In this document: one piece after another, positions 52,012 to 61,560 of the stretch
Layout: every line of letters starts with the position of its first letter
How positions within the stretch are numbered: position 1 is the first letter of the stretch
Source of the DNA: Paenibacillus rhizophilus
GTDB taxonomy: Bacteria; Bacillota; Bacilli; Paenibacillales; Paenibacillaceae
DNA: 64,000 nucleotides
Assembly (NCBI RefSeq): GCF_003854965.1
Contig: NZ_RQPI01000013.1
Coordinates: 62,001 to 126,000, forward strand
Reading direction: 5' to 3'
Position numbers and translations under genes: made by a program
Notes under the pieces: model-generated
The model's database searches: none
What the model saw: the letters and a program-made list of their open reading frames with translations, nothing else
Told to the model about the DNA's origin: nothing

Positions 52012-54645
52012 ATGAAGCTAACGAAGAAATTGAAGAAATTCTCGCCATTGCTTTTTGCAACTGCAGTTTTATTCTCAGGTAGTGCGGTTTCACAATTCTA
52101 TCTTGCCCAACCGGTATTTGCTGCAGCAAACGTGCAGCCTGAGCCTGATACGCCTCTGGAAAAAAACAATCTGCAGAAGCCCATGGCGGTACAAAGCATG
52201 GAGAAGCTGGAAAACGGTGTTAAGCTTAATCTAGGAGACCATGAAGCTTATATCCGTTTACTCTCTTCACAAATTTCCAAGATTTCGATCTTAAATAAAG
52301 GCGAGGAAGAATTCTTCTCCGGGGCAATCGCAAAAAAGGATTGGGCTGCTCCTGAATTTAAAGTGACCGAAGATGACAAGAAGATCGTCTTAAAGACTAA
52401 CGACGTAACGGTATCTATCAACAAGAGTCCGTTCGGGATCAAACATTTGGATAAAAACGGGGATGTCATCAACGAAGACGCGGAGCAAGGCGTAGGCTAC
52501 GAGAACGGCAAGCCTTATGTGTTCAAGAAAACCGACAAAAGCGAAGCTTTCTATGGATTTGGCGAGCAAACCGGCGGCTTGAATAAACGTGGCTACAATA
52601 TCGGATTATGGAACACGGATGCGTACACGTATGATAAAAACGATCGATATTTGTATACCTCCATTCCGTTTTTTATCGGTTTAAAACACCAAAATGCATA
52701 CGGTCTTTTCTTCGATAATTCGTACCGTTCATACTACAATATGGCGAATGAAAGCGACGATTACTATTACTTCTACGCCAATGGCGGAAAATTGACGTAT
52801 TATTTCATCAATGGTCCGGAAATCAAAGACGTCATTGACCGTTATACAGAATTGACCGGCAAGATGGATTTGCCGCCGGAATGGTCGCTCGGATTCCATC
52901 AAAGCAAATGGGGCTATTTACAAAACGATATCGTGAGAGTGGCCAAAACTTACCGGGAAAAGAATATTCCGCTAGATACGATGCATATGGACATCGATTG
53001 GATGGACGAATATCGTGTATTCTCATGGGACAAAAGCGGTTATAAGTATCCAAACCCTGACAAACTGAATGAAGATCTGAATAATCTGAATGTCCATCAG
53101 GTTGCGATCACCGACCCTGGTGTCAAAAAAGATGAGAATTTCCCGCTCTATCAGCAAGGAATCAAGGGCGACCTTTTTGTAAAAAAAGCTGACGGCAGCA
53201 CCTTGATCGGCGAAGTGTGGCCTGGCGAATCCGCCTTCCCGAACTTCGTCAAGAAAGATGTTCGCGATTGGTGGGCTTTAAGCCATAAAGCGCTGTTTGA
53301 CAAAGGCGTGGACGGTTTTTGGAACGACATGAACGAACTGACCGGTAAAACATCCACTCCGGAGTGGGGTGGTCCCAATGAACCTTTCAATCCTGATATA
53401 GTTTGGCCGCAAAATCATATGCCTCTCGATGCCGTCCTCGAAACAGATGACGGACGCAAAATGCTCGCTGCCGAAGGACACAATATATACCCTCATTATA
53501 TGGCCCAAGCGACGAAAGAAGCGTTCAAAAAACTCAAACCGAACGACCGACCGTTTCTTCTGACCCGTGGATCTTTCGCAGGAACGCAGCGTTACGCCAC
53601 GCTCTGGACGGGGGACAACGTCAGCAACTGGGAAAGTCTTGCCCTTTCGCTACCGATGAACGCGAATATCGGGTTGTCAGGCCAACCGTTTGTCGGCAAC
53701 GACATCGGCGGCTTTGCGAAGCCGGATGATAATTATGTAACACCGGAACTGTTTGCCCGCTGGATCGAGGTTGGGGCCTTCCTGCCGTTCTCTCGCGACC
53801 ATTATGCCGGCGGACATAACGAAGGAAACGGTCAAGAACCATGGGTATTCGGCAAGGAAGTAGAGGATATCAGCCGGAAGTATATTTCGATGCGCTATGA
53901 ACTGATGCCTTATCTGTACAATGCATTCAAAGGTGCGCATGACAATGGACAACCTGTTCAGCAGCCGCTCGTGTACCAATTCCAGCATGACCCGAACACC
54001 TATAACATTGAAGACCAATACATGTTCGGCGGTTCGCTGATGCTAACACCGGTAGTAAAACAGGGGGCAACGTCCCGCAGCGTATACTTCCCGGCCGGCA
54101 CAAAATGGGTGGATTATTGGACCGGAGAAGAGTTTGAAGGCGGCCAAACGATCACGAAGCATGCAGACCTTGGTACACTGCCGATCTTCGTGAAACAAGA
54201 CTCGATCATTCCGCGCCGTGAAGTTCAGCAGTACACTGGCGAGAAAAAGCTGACTAATCTCATTCTCGACACTTATCTTGAAAACAACGCTTCTTACAAT
54301 TTCTATGAAGACGACGCAAAAACGGAGGATTACACGAGAGGCGAATTCAATGTTACCGACTTAAATGTAAAGAAGACTGCTAACCATATCGAATTTGAGC
54401 AGAATAAAAAAGTTCAAAACTTCGCATCCGACATTCAGTCCTACACATTGAAGCTGCATGAGGCCGAAGAGCCAAAGAAAGTGCAGGCGGCTGAAAACAA
54501 ATACGTGAAAGCCGGCAGCGCCGAAGAACTGAACCAACAAGAAAGAGCTTACTATTTCGATGCGAAAGAAAACGTTCTGTATGTCAAAATCCCGGTAAAC
54601 GAGGATCACAAGGTCAACATTCAAACAACTGGCGGAAGCAATTAA
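52012..54645 (+). CDS. Secreted GH31 alpha-glycosidase
   Basis: 877 residues with a signal peptide (basic start, hydrophobic core, likely cleavage after QPVFAAA at ~residue 40). GH31 barrel: AFYGFGEQTGGLNKRG, IPLDTMHMDIDWMDEYRVF, nucleophile Asp in DGFWNDMNEL, acid/base Asp in TLWTGDNVSNWESL, and RDHYAGGHNEGNGQEPW. C-terminal beta-domains follow (YFPAGTKWVDYWTGEEFEGG). It hydrolyses alpha-glucosides or alpha-xylosides outside the cell. The gene is more AT-rich than its neighbours (many Lys/Asn/Asp codons), suggesting later acquisition. Confidence 0.92.
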   Translation: MKLTKKLKKFSPLLFATAVLFSGSAVSQFYLAQPVFAAANVQPEPDTPLEKNNLQKPMAVQSMEKLENGVKLNLGDHEAYIRLLSSQISKISILNKGEEEFFSGAIAKKDWAAPEFKVTEDDKKIVLKTNDVTVSINKSPFGIKHLDKNGDVINEDAEQGVGYENGKPYVFKKTDKSEAFYGFGEQTGGLNKRGYNIGLWNTDAYTYDKNDRYLYTSIPFFIGLKHQNAYGLFFDNSYRSYYNMANESDDYYYFYANGGKLTYYFINGPEIKDVIDRYTELTGKMDLPPEWSLGFHQSKWGYLQNDIVRVAKTYREKNIPLDTMHMDIDWMDEYRVFSWDKSGYKYPNPDKLNEDLNNLNVHQVAITDPGVKKDENFPLYQQGIKGDLFVKKADGSTLIGEVWPGESAFPNFVKKDVRDWWALSHKALFDKGVDGFWNDMNELTGKTSTPEWGGPNEPFNPDIVWPQNHMPLDAVLETDDGRKMLAAEGHNIYPHYMAQATKEAFKKLKPNDRPFLLTRGSFAGTQRYATLWTGDNVSNWESLALSLPMNANIGLSGQPFVGNDIGGFAKPDDNYVTPELFARWIEVGAFLPFSRDHYAGGHNEGNGQEPWVFGKEVEDISRKYISMRYELMPYLYNAFKGAHDNGQPVQQPLVYQFQHDPNTYNIEDQYMFGGSLMLTPVVKQGATSRSVYFPAGTKWVDYWTGEEFEGGQTITKHADLGTLPIFVKQDSIIPRREVQQYTGEKKLTNLILDTYLENNASYNFYEDDAKTEDYTRGEFNVTDLNVKKTANHIEFEQNKKVQNFASDIQSYTLKLHEAEEPKKVQAAENKYVKAGSAEELNQQERAYYFDAKENVLYVKIPVNEDHKVNIQTTGGSN

Positions 54646-54674
54646 TACGAAATTCAGGGGAATAGCCAGACCAC

Positions 54675-54716
54675 AAAAATCAGGTTGGAGACTCTTATTC
54701 TTCAACCTGGTTTTTA
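54675..54716. terminator. Bidirectional intrinsic terminator
   Basis: AAAATCAGGTTG / CAACCTGGTTTTT stem between the convergent GH31 and solute-binding protein genes. Confidence 0.8.
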
Positions 54717-54728
54717 TTCAATCATTAA

Positions 54729-55994
54729 CTACCTGGAACGGGCAAATAAACGGTCGATTTCTTCTGCCGCGCGCGTCAGTCCATCCTTCACTGAGATTTC
54801 ACCCCGGAATATTTGACGCATATAGAGGGTGTAGATCTCATCGATTTTGCCCCAATTTTTCACCGAAGGCCTCAAGAAAGCATTGTCCAAAGCCATTTGA
54901 TAGGGATAAACGTACGAATCCACATCTACAGTCATCGATTTGACCGCTTCCAGATTAGTAGGGAAAAGGCCGACTCTCGACATCTTCAACTGAGCCTCTT
55001 TGTCGGTCATCCATTTCAGAAATGTCCAAGCAGCCTCCTTTTGCTTGCTTCCCTTCATAATGACCAAATGTTCGCCGTCTGCAACGGGTAACGGCCCCTT
55101 GACATTGGGGAAAGGATAGGGGGCCGTCCATTTCAAAGCCCTATCTAATTCCGTATCGGTCCAGATGCTGTAAAACCAAGGACCCTCGCCAGTTATCAGC
55201 ACATTGCCACTTTTGACACCCTCCCAGTTGTCGCCCCCTTCTTCCCCCACCATGCGGTCAATCAGCCCTTCCTTATAAAGGAGCAGCAGTTTCTCCACTG
55301 CTCGGACCGTCGCTTCCCCATCTAAGTAGCCGGTTGCCTTGCTGAATGTGGTGTCCGTCAGTGAACCTCCTAAGCTGTAAATGTATGGAAGTGTTTTCCA
55401 AGTATCCAGTCCCCCAAGTCCGATGATATAACGCTTTCGTCTGGCCAGCTCCAAAATTTCCTCCATGGTCCGAGGAGGCTTCGAATACCCCGCCCGCTTT
55501 AAGAGTTCCCGGTTATAGATAGCCGCCTGTATATACATATCCAAGGGAAGGGAAAAATACTGGTTCTGGTGAAATCCTGCCGACAGGGCCTCACGGTTCA
55601 GTGCATCGGCAACTTTCCGAAAATCGGGAAATTCATTTAAAGGCATAAGCAGCCCGTTTTGGTAAAAATCAGGGACCCAGTCCATGTGCATCCGAACCAC
55701 ATCCGGTCCCCGGTTAGAAAAAGCCCGGGAAAATAATGTATTTTTCATCCCATTGCTGTATGCTTGGCGTACAGATATGACTTTAATGTCGGGAAATTGG
55801 CGTTCAAAAGCGGGAATCAGTTCCCGCTCCAGAATACGATTTTCTTCGTCGCTGTATGTATTCCAAAACTCGATCACCCACTCTTTGCTCCCGTGAAGCG
55901 TTTGAACCTCATTCTGGTTGGTGATGACTTTCGATATTCCGCATCCGGCGGTAAGAACGACGAGCAGCAGTATGGTTATCCATCGTCCTGCCAT
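54729..55994 (-). CDS. Extracellular solute-binding lipoprotein (family 1, sugar type)
   Basis: 421 residues. Signal peptide with lipobox LLVVLTAGC. The mature protein matches sugar-binding ABC components: EWVIEFWNTYSDEENRILER, PDVVRMHMDWVPDFYQNGLL, PLNEFPDF, FSLPLDMYIQAAIYNRELLK and WTFLKWMTDKEAQL. Its ATG overlaps the kinase stop (TAATG), so it is co-translated with the sensor. No permease or ATPase genes are nearby, so it may be a sensing accessory of the kinase instead of a transport component, or use a distant permease. Confidence 0.88.
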   Translation of the reverse strand: MAGRWITILLLVVLTAGCGISKVITNQNEVQTLHGSKEWVIEFWNTYSDEENRILERELIPAFERQFPDIKVISVRQAYSNGMKNTLFSRAFSNRGPDVVRMHMDWVPDFYQNGLLMPLNEFPDFRKVADALNREALSAGFHQNQYFSLPLDMYIQAAIYNRELLKRAGYSKPPRTMEEILELARRKRYIIGLGGLDTWKTLPYIYSLGGSLTDTTFSKATGYLDGEATVRAVEKLLLLYKEGLIDRMVGEEGGDNWEGVKSGNVLITGEGPWFYSIWTDTELDRALKWTAPYPFPNVKGPLPVADGEHLVIMKGSKQKEAAWTFLKWMTDKEAQLKMSRVGLFPTNLEAVKSMTVDVDSYVYPYQMALDNAFLRPSVKNWGKIDEIYTLYMRQIFRGEISVKDGLTRAAEEIDRLFARSR

Positions 55995-57805
55995 TATGCC
56001 TTCAACCGTCCTTCCAGGGAATTCAATGTCACTGGATCTCCAAGCAGTATGCGGACGGTTGTCCCGTACCCGGACTTACTCGCGACTGACCATTCCGAGG
56101 ATCCGGCATAATAAAACCGAAGCGTATCGTAGATATGCCGCAGACCGATCCCCATTTTCCCTTTAGCTATAGCTATCTCAGGTTCTGCCAATAACTTCAG
56201 CTTCTCCTCTCTGATGCCAAGACCATCGTCCGTCACGAGAAATTCTGTATGTTCGCCCCCTGTACGTACCCGGATTGAAATTAGGCCGTCCGCTTCTTTC
56301 GGAATGATTCCATGGAAAATGGCGTTTTCCACCAAAGGCTGCAACAGCATACGGGGAATGACAAGTTTCTCCACACCCGGTTCCACGTCCAAATCCAGTG
56401 TAAAGGTCCTTTCGTACCGCAGTTCCAATATAGCGATATATTTCCGCAAGAAGTCCAGCTCCTCCTCCAACGTGATCATGATCCCGCTTTTACCCATATG
56501 CGCTTCCAGCAGGCGTATTAATGCCGACAAGCCTTGAGAAAGACGATCAGTCTTATTCGATTGGATCAGCCACCAGAACATGTTTAGCGTATTTAACAGA
56601 AAGTGGGGATGAATCCGGTGCATGAAGGCCCGCAGCTCCGCCTGAAGCTTCTGGCCCTGCTCTTCCTCGACCTGATGCATGAGCTGTTCAATTTCCTGAA
56701 GCATGCTGTTGAACTGTTTGCTCAAGAGGCCGATTTCATCGGTAGACTTTACGTTCGTTCTTACCTTTAAATCACCCTGCTGTACCTTCCGCATGTCCAG
56801 GGTTAGCTGCTTGATGGGCTTCGTTAACCTGCCAACGATCAGCAGGCCAATGCCTATAGCAAGCATTGAGAGAAACCCGGAGGAAAACAAGATGAAGGTT
56901 TGCAGCCGGTCTAACTGTCCAGTGATTTCACGAACAGGCACTGTCCCTACGATTATCCATCCGTTGCTGAGCAGCTGCTTAACCCCATAATACGGGACTC
57001 CGTTTGAGGTATATTCGAATTCTGCAGCATCGTTGCCCACAACTTGTTTCAGCAAATCAGGGTTTTCCACCCTTTTGTTGATCAGGTTGAGATCGGAATG
57101 GATCATAATTTTGCCTTCCGAATCCACTACGAAAAACTTCCCCGTCTCTCCAAGCTTTAGCTGCTCGATGGTGTTTAAGATGGAACGTCCGTTCAAATTT
57201 ACCAGCATAAACCCTATAAGATTCATATTCTTAAAGTCTTTGAGAACCCTCCCGACGGGAAGAATCAGATCCGTATTGTCCCCGCTCAAGTTGTCATACT
57301 GCAGCCCCTGCCAAACCAGACCTCCATCCTTCCGCTTGGCTTCTTTTACCCATTTCTCTTCGGACACACGTATCCTCATCAACTTATACATGTCCGGAGA
57401 AAATGTGCCGCTCCCCCAACCGTTGCCCTCTTCCTTCAACACATAAACATTTTTGACAAAGGAGTTCGAGGAGACGAGTTGGTTCAGTATGGTATTCATG
57501 TATTTAATCATCCGGCTCAGCTCTTCCGGCCGGCTATTATTTATGCTGACGACTGAGTTCTGGATGTTCAGGTCGCTAAAAATAAAATCCGATGTGTCGC
57601 TTCCTGCGTTAAAAATAAAGGATAGAGAATCCGCCGTCTGTTTGGAGATTTGAAGGGCAGATTCGCGCACGTTTTTCTTTACGATGGAAGCGGATTTCAT
57701 ATTAAAAGCCTCACTTAGAAAAAAGGTTGGAAATAAAATCACGAATAAAAAGGCCAGTACTATTTTTAAAGCAAAGCGGTTGGAAAACAGGAAATTTCGA
57801 ATCAT
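55994..57805 (-). CDS. YesM-like sensor histidine kinase
   Basis: About 603 residues from ATG 57803-57805 (GAGGTGG 9 nt upstream). N-terminal membrane segment (IVLAFLFVILFPTFFLSEAF), large extracellular Cache-like sensor (~45-285), second membrane segment (FILFSSGFLSMLAIGIGLLI), and HAMP (RLTKPIKQLTLDMRKVQQGD). The His_kinase domain has phospho-His in FMHRIHPHFLLNTLNMFWWL, and the HATPase has DDGLGIREEKL and GIGLRHI. It would sense a sugar (perhaps through the adjacent binding protein) and phosphorylate the YesN-like regulator at 49852-51486. Confidence 0.93.
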   Translation of the reverse strand: MIRNFLFSNRFALKIVLAFLFVILFPTFFLSEAFNMKSASIVKKNVRESALQISKQTADSLSFIFNAGSDTSDFIFSDLNIQNSVVSINNSRPEELSRMIKYMNTILNQLVSSNSFVKNVYVLKEEGNGWGSGTFSPDMYKLMRIRVSEEKWVKEAKRKDGGLVWQGLQYDNLSGDNTDLILPVGRVLKDFKNMNLIGFMLVNLNGRSILNTIEQLKLGETGKFFVVDSEGKIMIHSDLNLINKRVENPDLLKQVVGNDAAEFEYTSNGVPYYGVKQLLSNGWIIVGTVPVREITGQLDRLQTFILFSSGFLSMLAIGIGLLIVGRLTKPIKQLTLDMRKVQQGDLKVRTNVKSTDEIGLLSKQFNSMLQEIEQLMHQVEEEQGQKLQAELRAFMHRIHPHFLLNTLNMFWWLIQSNKTDRLSQGLSALIRLLEAHMGKSGIMITLEEELDFLRKYIAILELRYERTFTLDLDVEPGVEKLVIPRMLLQPLVENAIFHGIIPKEADGLISIRVRTGGEHTEFLVTDDGLGIREEKLKLLAEPEIAIAKGKMGIGLRHIYDTLRFYYAGSSEWSVASKSGYGTTVRILLGDPVTLNSLEGRLKA

Positions 57806-57933
57806 GGATGAATTCCACCTCTTCCGACTCTCTCCTAATAAGTGTACCTGATATACAAGACGAATCATATGTACCGCCAGTCCCACATATTGCAAGTTGA
57901 CGTTGGGACCAAAAAATCCGACCCGTGAAGGAT

Positions 57934-58006
57934 GTTAAATCCGAGGGCTTCATTGTTTCCAAAGTAGCGTTTGTACCCAGGCTTGCGGAGATAATGGCCA
58001 TAATCA
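57934..58006 (-). pseudogene. 73-nt duplicated fragment of the MFS exporter gene
   Basis: Matches 41273-41345 of the MFS gene with 9 mismatches and no gaps, in the same orientation; the translated piece is MAIISASLGTNATLETMKPS versus MAIISASLGTNATLETMEPS. Nothing else of that gene is present. The rest of 57806-58160 shows no gene. Confidence 0.85.
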
Positions 58007-58160
58007 AAAAGACCATTCCCATTGGGAATAGTTTCTCTACTTATTTTGTGATCACTTGAATGGATAAAGGCCCTTTAGCACATTTTTAATTTTAGAATTC
58101 ATTTCGTTTAAAATCTTGAAAGGCAGGACGCTTTAATAGCAGCTAAAACTCTTATATTTC

Positions 58161-58200
58161 AAAAAAACCTCGCCGAATGCCTGATCGGCTTTCGGCGAGG
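58161..58200 (-). terminator. Intrinsic terminator of the catabolic operon
   Basis: Perfect 10-bp CCTCGCCGAA / TTCGGCGAGG stem followed by T7 on the minus strand, 15 nt after the DapA-like gene. Confidence 0.9.
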
Positions 58201-58215
58201 TCCGCTTGCTGGTGC

Positions 58216-59115
58216 TTATGCTATGATACCGGTCTGCTGCAAAGTGCGCGCGATATCCGCTCTGGCTTCTTCCCCCAGCGTGCGGAAAGGCGCCCGAACC
58301 GGTCCCGAAGGCAGGCCGATAATATCCAGCGCGGCCTTGACCATCGCGGGCTGTCCGTACTTGCGGGCCAGATCGCGGATCGGCTGCCAGCGGTAATACC
58401 GCTCCAGGGCGCGGGCATTTTCGCCTTGCTGAAATTCTTTGTAGAGAGCGACAAACTCGGAAGTCATGAAGTTGGCGTTCGTGGATGTGCAGCCGGGCAA
58501 GCCGGAAGCCAGCCCGCCCAGGATGAGGCCGTCCGAGCCGCACATGACCGAGATGTCGTTGCCGGCGTATGCGACGGTCCTTACCAGTGAATGCAAATCC
58601 GTTGCCCCCTGCTTGACTCCCGCGACATTCTCCAGCTTGGCCAGCTCCGCGATCTCTTCCGGCGACAGATGGACGCCGATGCTGGCACTGTTGTAGATGA
58701 GAATCGGCAGTTCGGCCGATTCATTCAGAAGCTGGAAGTGGTACAGGATGTCCTGCGGCCGCACTTCCGATACATACGGAGGCGTTACCATCACGCCGTC
58801 AGCTCCGGCCAGCTTGGCCGCACGCGCCAGCTCACTCGCTTCATCGGTGCCACTGGCCGCCGTGCAGCACAGCAGCGGAACCCGGCCGGCAACCGCGTCG
58901 GCGGCGGCGGCGAACAGCTGCTTCCGTTCATCGCTCGTCATACTCGGATACTCCGCGTAGGTGCCCCCCACGATAATGCCATGAGCGCCCGAGGCAATGT
59001 AGTGATCGATATTCCGCCGCAGCGCGGCGGGGTCAAAGGCCTGCGTGTCCGTCATCGGAGTGATGGCCAGCACGTAAATCCCTTTAAGCTTGTTCTTCAA
59101 ATCAGTTGTGGACAT
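58216..59115 (-). CDS. DapA/NanA-superfamily aldolase or lyase
   Basis: 299 residues of the dihydrodipicolinate synthase/N-acetylneuraminate lyase superfamily: GIYVLAITPMTD, GIIVGGTYAEYPSMTSDERK (GGTxE motif), LPILIYNSA with the catalytic Tyr, and Schiff-base Lys in NVAGVKQGATDL. Family members cleave or condense pyruvate with aldehydes, or dehydrate sugar acids. The housekeeping DapA motif GTTGE is replaced by GGTYAE, so a catabolic role is more likely. Last gene of a six-gene unit. Confidence 0.9.
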   Translation of the reverse strand: MSTTDLKNKLKGIYVLAITPMTDTQAFDPAALRRNIDHYIASGAHGIIVGGTYAEYPSMTSDERKQLFAAAADAVAGRVPLLCCTAASGTDEASELARAAKLAGADGVMVTPPYVSEVRPQDILYHFQLLNESAELPILIYNSASIGVHLSPEEIAELAKLENVAGVKQGATDLHSLVRTVAYAGNDISVMCGSDGLILGGLASGLPGCTSTNANFMTSEFVALYKEFQQGENARALERYYRWQPIRDLARKYGQPAMVKAALDIIGLPSGPVRAPFRTLGEEARADIARTLQQTGIIA

Positions 59116-59155
59116 GTCTTCCTCCTTAATTACCGCAATCTAGGTATTCTAATGA

Positions 59156-60358
59156 TTATTTGCTGCCAAGAATCGATGCCATGGCCGCGATTCCGCTGTC
59201 CATCTCGTCCCGGGAAACGGCATAGGACAGGCGGATATGATATGGGCTGCCGAACCCGGTGCCCGGCATCACCGCGACCCCAGCCTTCGTCAGCAGGATA
59301 TCGGCCAGGTCGTCGGCGGTGGATATGGTTCGTCCCTCCAAAGTCTGGCCGCGCCAGGCGGAAGCGTCCACCCATACATAGAAGGCGCCGTCCGGGACGC
59401 TGCACTCCAGTCCCTTGATCCGGCGAACCCCTTCGACCAGAACGCCGCGGCGCGCCGCGTATTCCTGACGAATGTCCTCCAGATCATCCTGGGGGCCGTC
59501 AATGGCGGCCAGCGCCGCTTGCTGGGCGATGGATGACGGGTTGCTCGTCGTATGGGACTGCAGGCGAAGCATCGCCCCGGTGACCGCCGCCGGTGCGGCG
59601 GAGTAGCCGATTCTCCAGCCGGTCATCCCGTATGTCTTCGACACCGCGTTGATCACGACGGTGCGCTCCCGCATGCCGGGAAACGATGCGATGCTCGTAT
59701 ATCCTTCCGGTTTGAACACAAACGCCGAGTATACCTCGTCGCTGATGACCCAAAGATCCCGCTGCCGGCAGAACTCGGCCAGCCTGGACAGCTCCTCCGC
59801 GCTGTATACCGCGCCGGAAGGGTTGTTCGGCTGATTGAGAATCAGCAGACGGGTCGACTCGTTAACCAAAGGCGCAAGCGTTTCCGGCGTCACCTTATAA
59901 CCGGAGGAAGCGTCGGTCTGAACGAAGACCGGCTTGGCTCCGGCGAATTTAACCTGCTCGGGAAACGACACCCAATATGGAATCGGGATCAGCACCTCGT
60001 CTCCCGGCCGGCACAGCGTACAAATTGCGTTGAACAATGCATGCTTGCCCCCAACGGTAACTACAATGTCCCCGGGGTCGTAGCTGAGTCCCATATCCCG
60101 GTGAAGCGCCCGGCAGATCGCTTCGCGCAGCGGCAGAATGCCGCTCGTGTCGGTGTATCCTGTGAAATTATCTTGTATCGCCTGAATCGCGGACGCTTTG
60201 GCCCGGTCTGGCGTTGGAAAGTCCGGTTGCCCGAGCCCTAAGCGGTACACGGTTCGGCCTTCCCGCTGATACCTTGCCACTGTGGACTCCAGCAATGCAG
60301 TCGGGGAAGGTTGAACACGCTCCACCCAATCCGCCAACTGAATATGTTGGTTCAACAA
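59156..60358 (-). CDS. PLP-dependent class I/II aminotransferase
   Basis: 400 residues of fold type I: YRLGLGQPDFPTPDRAKASA, NFTGYTDTSGILPLREAICR, PYWVSFPEQVKFAGAKPVFV, NQPNNPSGAVYSAEELSRLA, PLP Lys in VSKTYGMTGWRIGY, and the substrate Arg near IRLSYA. Related to aspartate/aromatic/kynurenine aminotransferases; the donor cannot be fixed. It is 26 nt from the M20 gene and 40 nt from the DapA-like gene. Confidence 0.92.
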   Translation of the reverse strand: MLNQHIQLADWVERVQPSPTALLESTVARYQREGRTVYRLGLGQPDFPTPDRAKASAIQAIQDNFTGYTDTSGILPLREAICRALHRDMGLSYDPGDIVVTVGGKHALFNAICTLCRPGDEVLIPIPYWVSFPEQVKFAGAKPVFVQTDASSGYKVTPETLAPLVNESTRLLILNQPNNPSGAVYSAEELSRLAEFCRQRDLWVISDEVYSAFVFKPEGYTSIASFPGMRERTVVINAVSKTYGMTGWRIGYSAAPAAVTGAMLRLQSHTTSNPSSIAQQAALAAIDGPQDDLEDIRQEYAARRGVLVEGVRRIKGLECSVPDGAFYVWVDASAWRGQTLEGRTISTADDLADILLTKAGVAVMPGTGFGSPYHIRLSYAVSRDEMDSGIAAMASILGSK

Positions 60359-60384
60359 CGTCCATCACCTCTTCTGTTTATCGG

Positions 60385-61560
60385 TTACGAGCCTGCGACT
60401 TCCATTGCAATGGAAGCGTAGACCCGCGATGCATTCTCCAGCTCGGACACCGTCACCCACTCGTCGATTTTGTGAGCCACGCTGAAATCGCCCGGCCCGT
60501 AGATCACCGACGGAATTCCCCGTTTGACGAAGTGGGTCATGTCGCAATTGGCCGTAAGGCCCGTTAGTTCGGGTCTGCGTCCGTATACCCGTCCGATCGC
60601 CGCGGAAGCGAGTTCGACCATCGGGTGATCAGGAGGGGTCTCCGACGCCACCCCTGTTGTCGGTACGAGCCGGTCGATATGGACCCGGCCGTCCAGCGCG
60701 GGCAGACCGGCAATGATCTGCTCGATCTCCCGCAGAGCGTCATCTTCCGCTTCGCCGGGAATCAGCCGGCGATCGATCAGCGCCTCGCAGCGGTCAGGAA
60801 TCATCGACTCCTTGATTCCCCCGTTAATGACCGTGACGGACAGGGTCGACTGCCCCGTCAACGGATGGAGCCGCTTCGTCAGCTCCTGCTCGGCGAAGTC
60901 TTCTAGTGCCACAAGCGTACGCGCCATGAGGGACACGGCGTTGACGCCGAGGTGAGGCGTTGACGAATGAGCCGAAACTCCCTCGGCGGCCAGCACCGGG
61001 CGGATGCTCCCCCTGTGCGCGATCGCCAGGTTGCCGTCGGTCGCCTCGCCGATTACCGCCAGATCGCCGTGCAGATCGTCCGGCAGCCTGCGGGCTCCGA
61101 GGCTCGCCGCCTCTTCATCCACGACCGCCGCAAGCACGATGTCCCCCGGTAGCTGCACGCCGGATACGGCAATCGCTTCAACGGCGGCCATCATGGCGGC
61201 CAAGGGTCCCTTCGCATCCATTACGCCCCGGCCGTAGACCCGGTCTCCCTTGCGGAGCATGGTGAACGGATCGGAACTCCAGCCTTCGCCGGCCGGCACG
61301 ACATCCATATGCGTATTGAGAATAACCGTTCGCCCGCCGCCCGTGCCTTTCAGGCGCGCGATCACATTCGGCCGACCCGGCTCGATCTCCTGAAGCTCGA
61401 CTTCACAGCCCGCTTCCCGCATGATTTTGGCGACATAAGCAGCCGCCTCTTCTTCCGTACCGCTTGGGTTCACACTTTGAAAGCGGATCAGATCGGCCAG
61501 TATCTCGACCGTTCGCTCGGGGCGAATTACCGGCTCCACCATGCGAAGGCCCTCACTCAT
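60385..61560 (-). CDS. M20-family metallohydrolase (ArgE/DapE/acylase-like)
   Basis: About 391 residues; ATG 61558-61560 overlaps the SDR stop as ATGA. Zinc-site motifs: LNTHMDVVPAGEGWSSDPF (His, Asp), YGRGVMDAKGPLAAM (Asp), and catalytic/metal acid pair in VVDEEAASLGARRL. Further His in TPHLGVNA and the C-terminal domain. The family removes acyl, succinyl or carbamoyl groups from amino acids. Placed before the aminotransferase, it would free an amino group that the latter then transfers. Confidence 0.9.
   Translation of the reverse strand: MSEGLRMVEPVIRPERTVEILADLIRFQSVNPSGTEEEAAAYVAKIMREAGCEVELQEIEPGRPNVIARLKGTGGGRTVILNTHMDVVPAGEGWSSDPFTMLRKGDRVYGRGVMDAKGPLAAMMAAVEAIAVSGVQLPGDIVLAAVVDEEAASLGARRLPDDLHGDLAVIGEATDGNLAIAHRGSIRPVLAAEGVSAHSSTPHLGVNAVSLMARTLVALEDFAEQELTKRLHPLTGQSTLSVTVINGGIKESMIPDRCEALIDRRLIPGEAEDDALREIEQIIAGLPALDGRVHIDRLVPTTGVASETPPDHPMVELASAAIGRVYGRRPELTGLTANCDMTHFVKRGIPSVIYGPGDFSVAHKIDEWVTVSELENASRVYASIAMEVAGS

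Noticed and set aside
58133..58543. 136-codon minus-strand frame over the end of the DapA-like gene
   Set aside because: Arg/His-rich shadow frame that also runs through the operon terminator; the DapA-like frame is clearly the real one.
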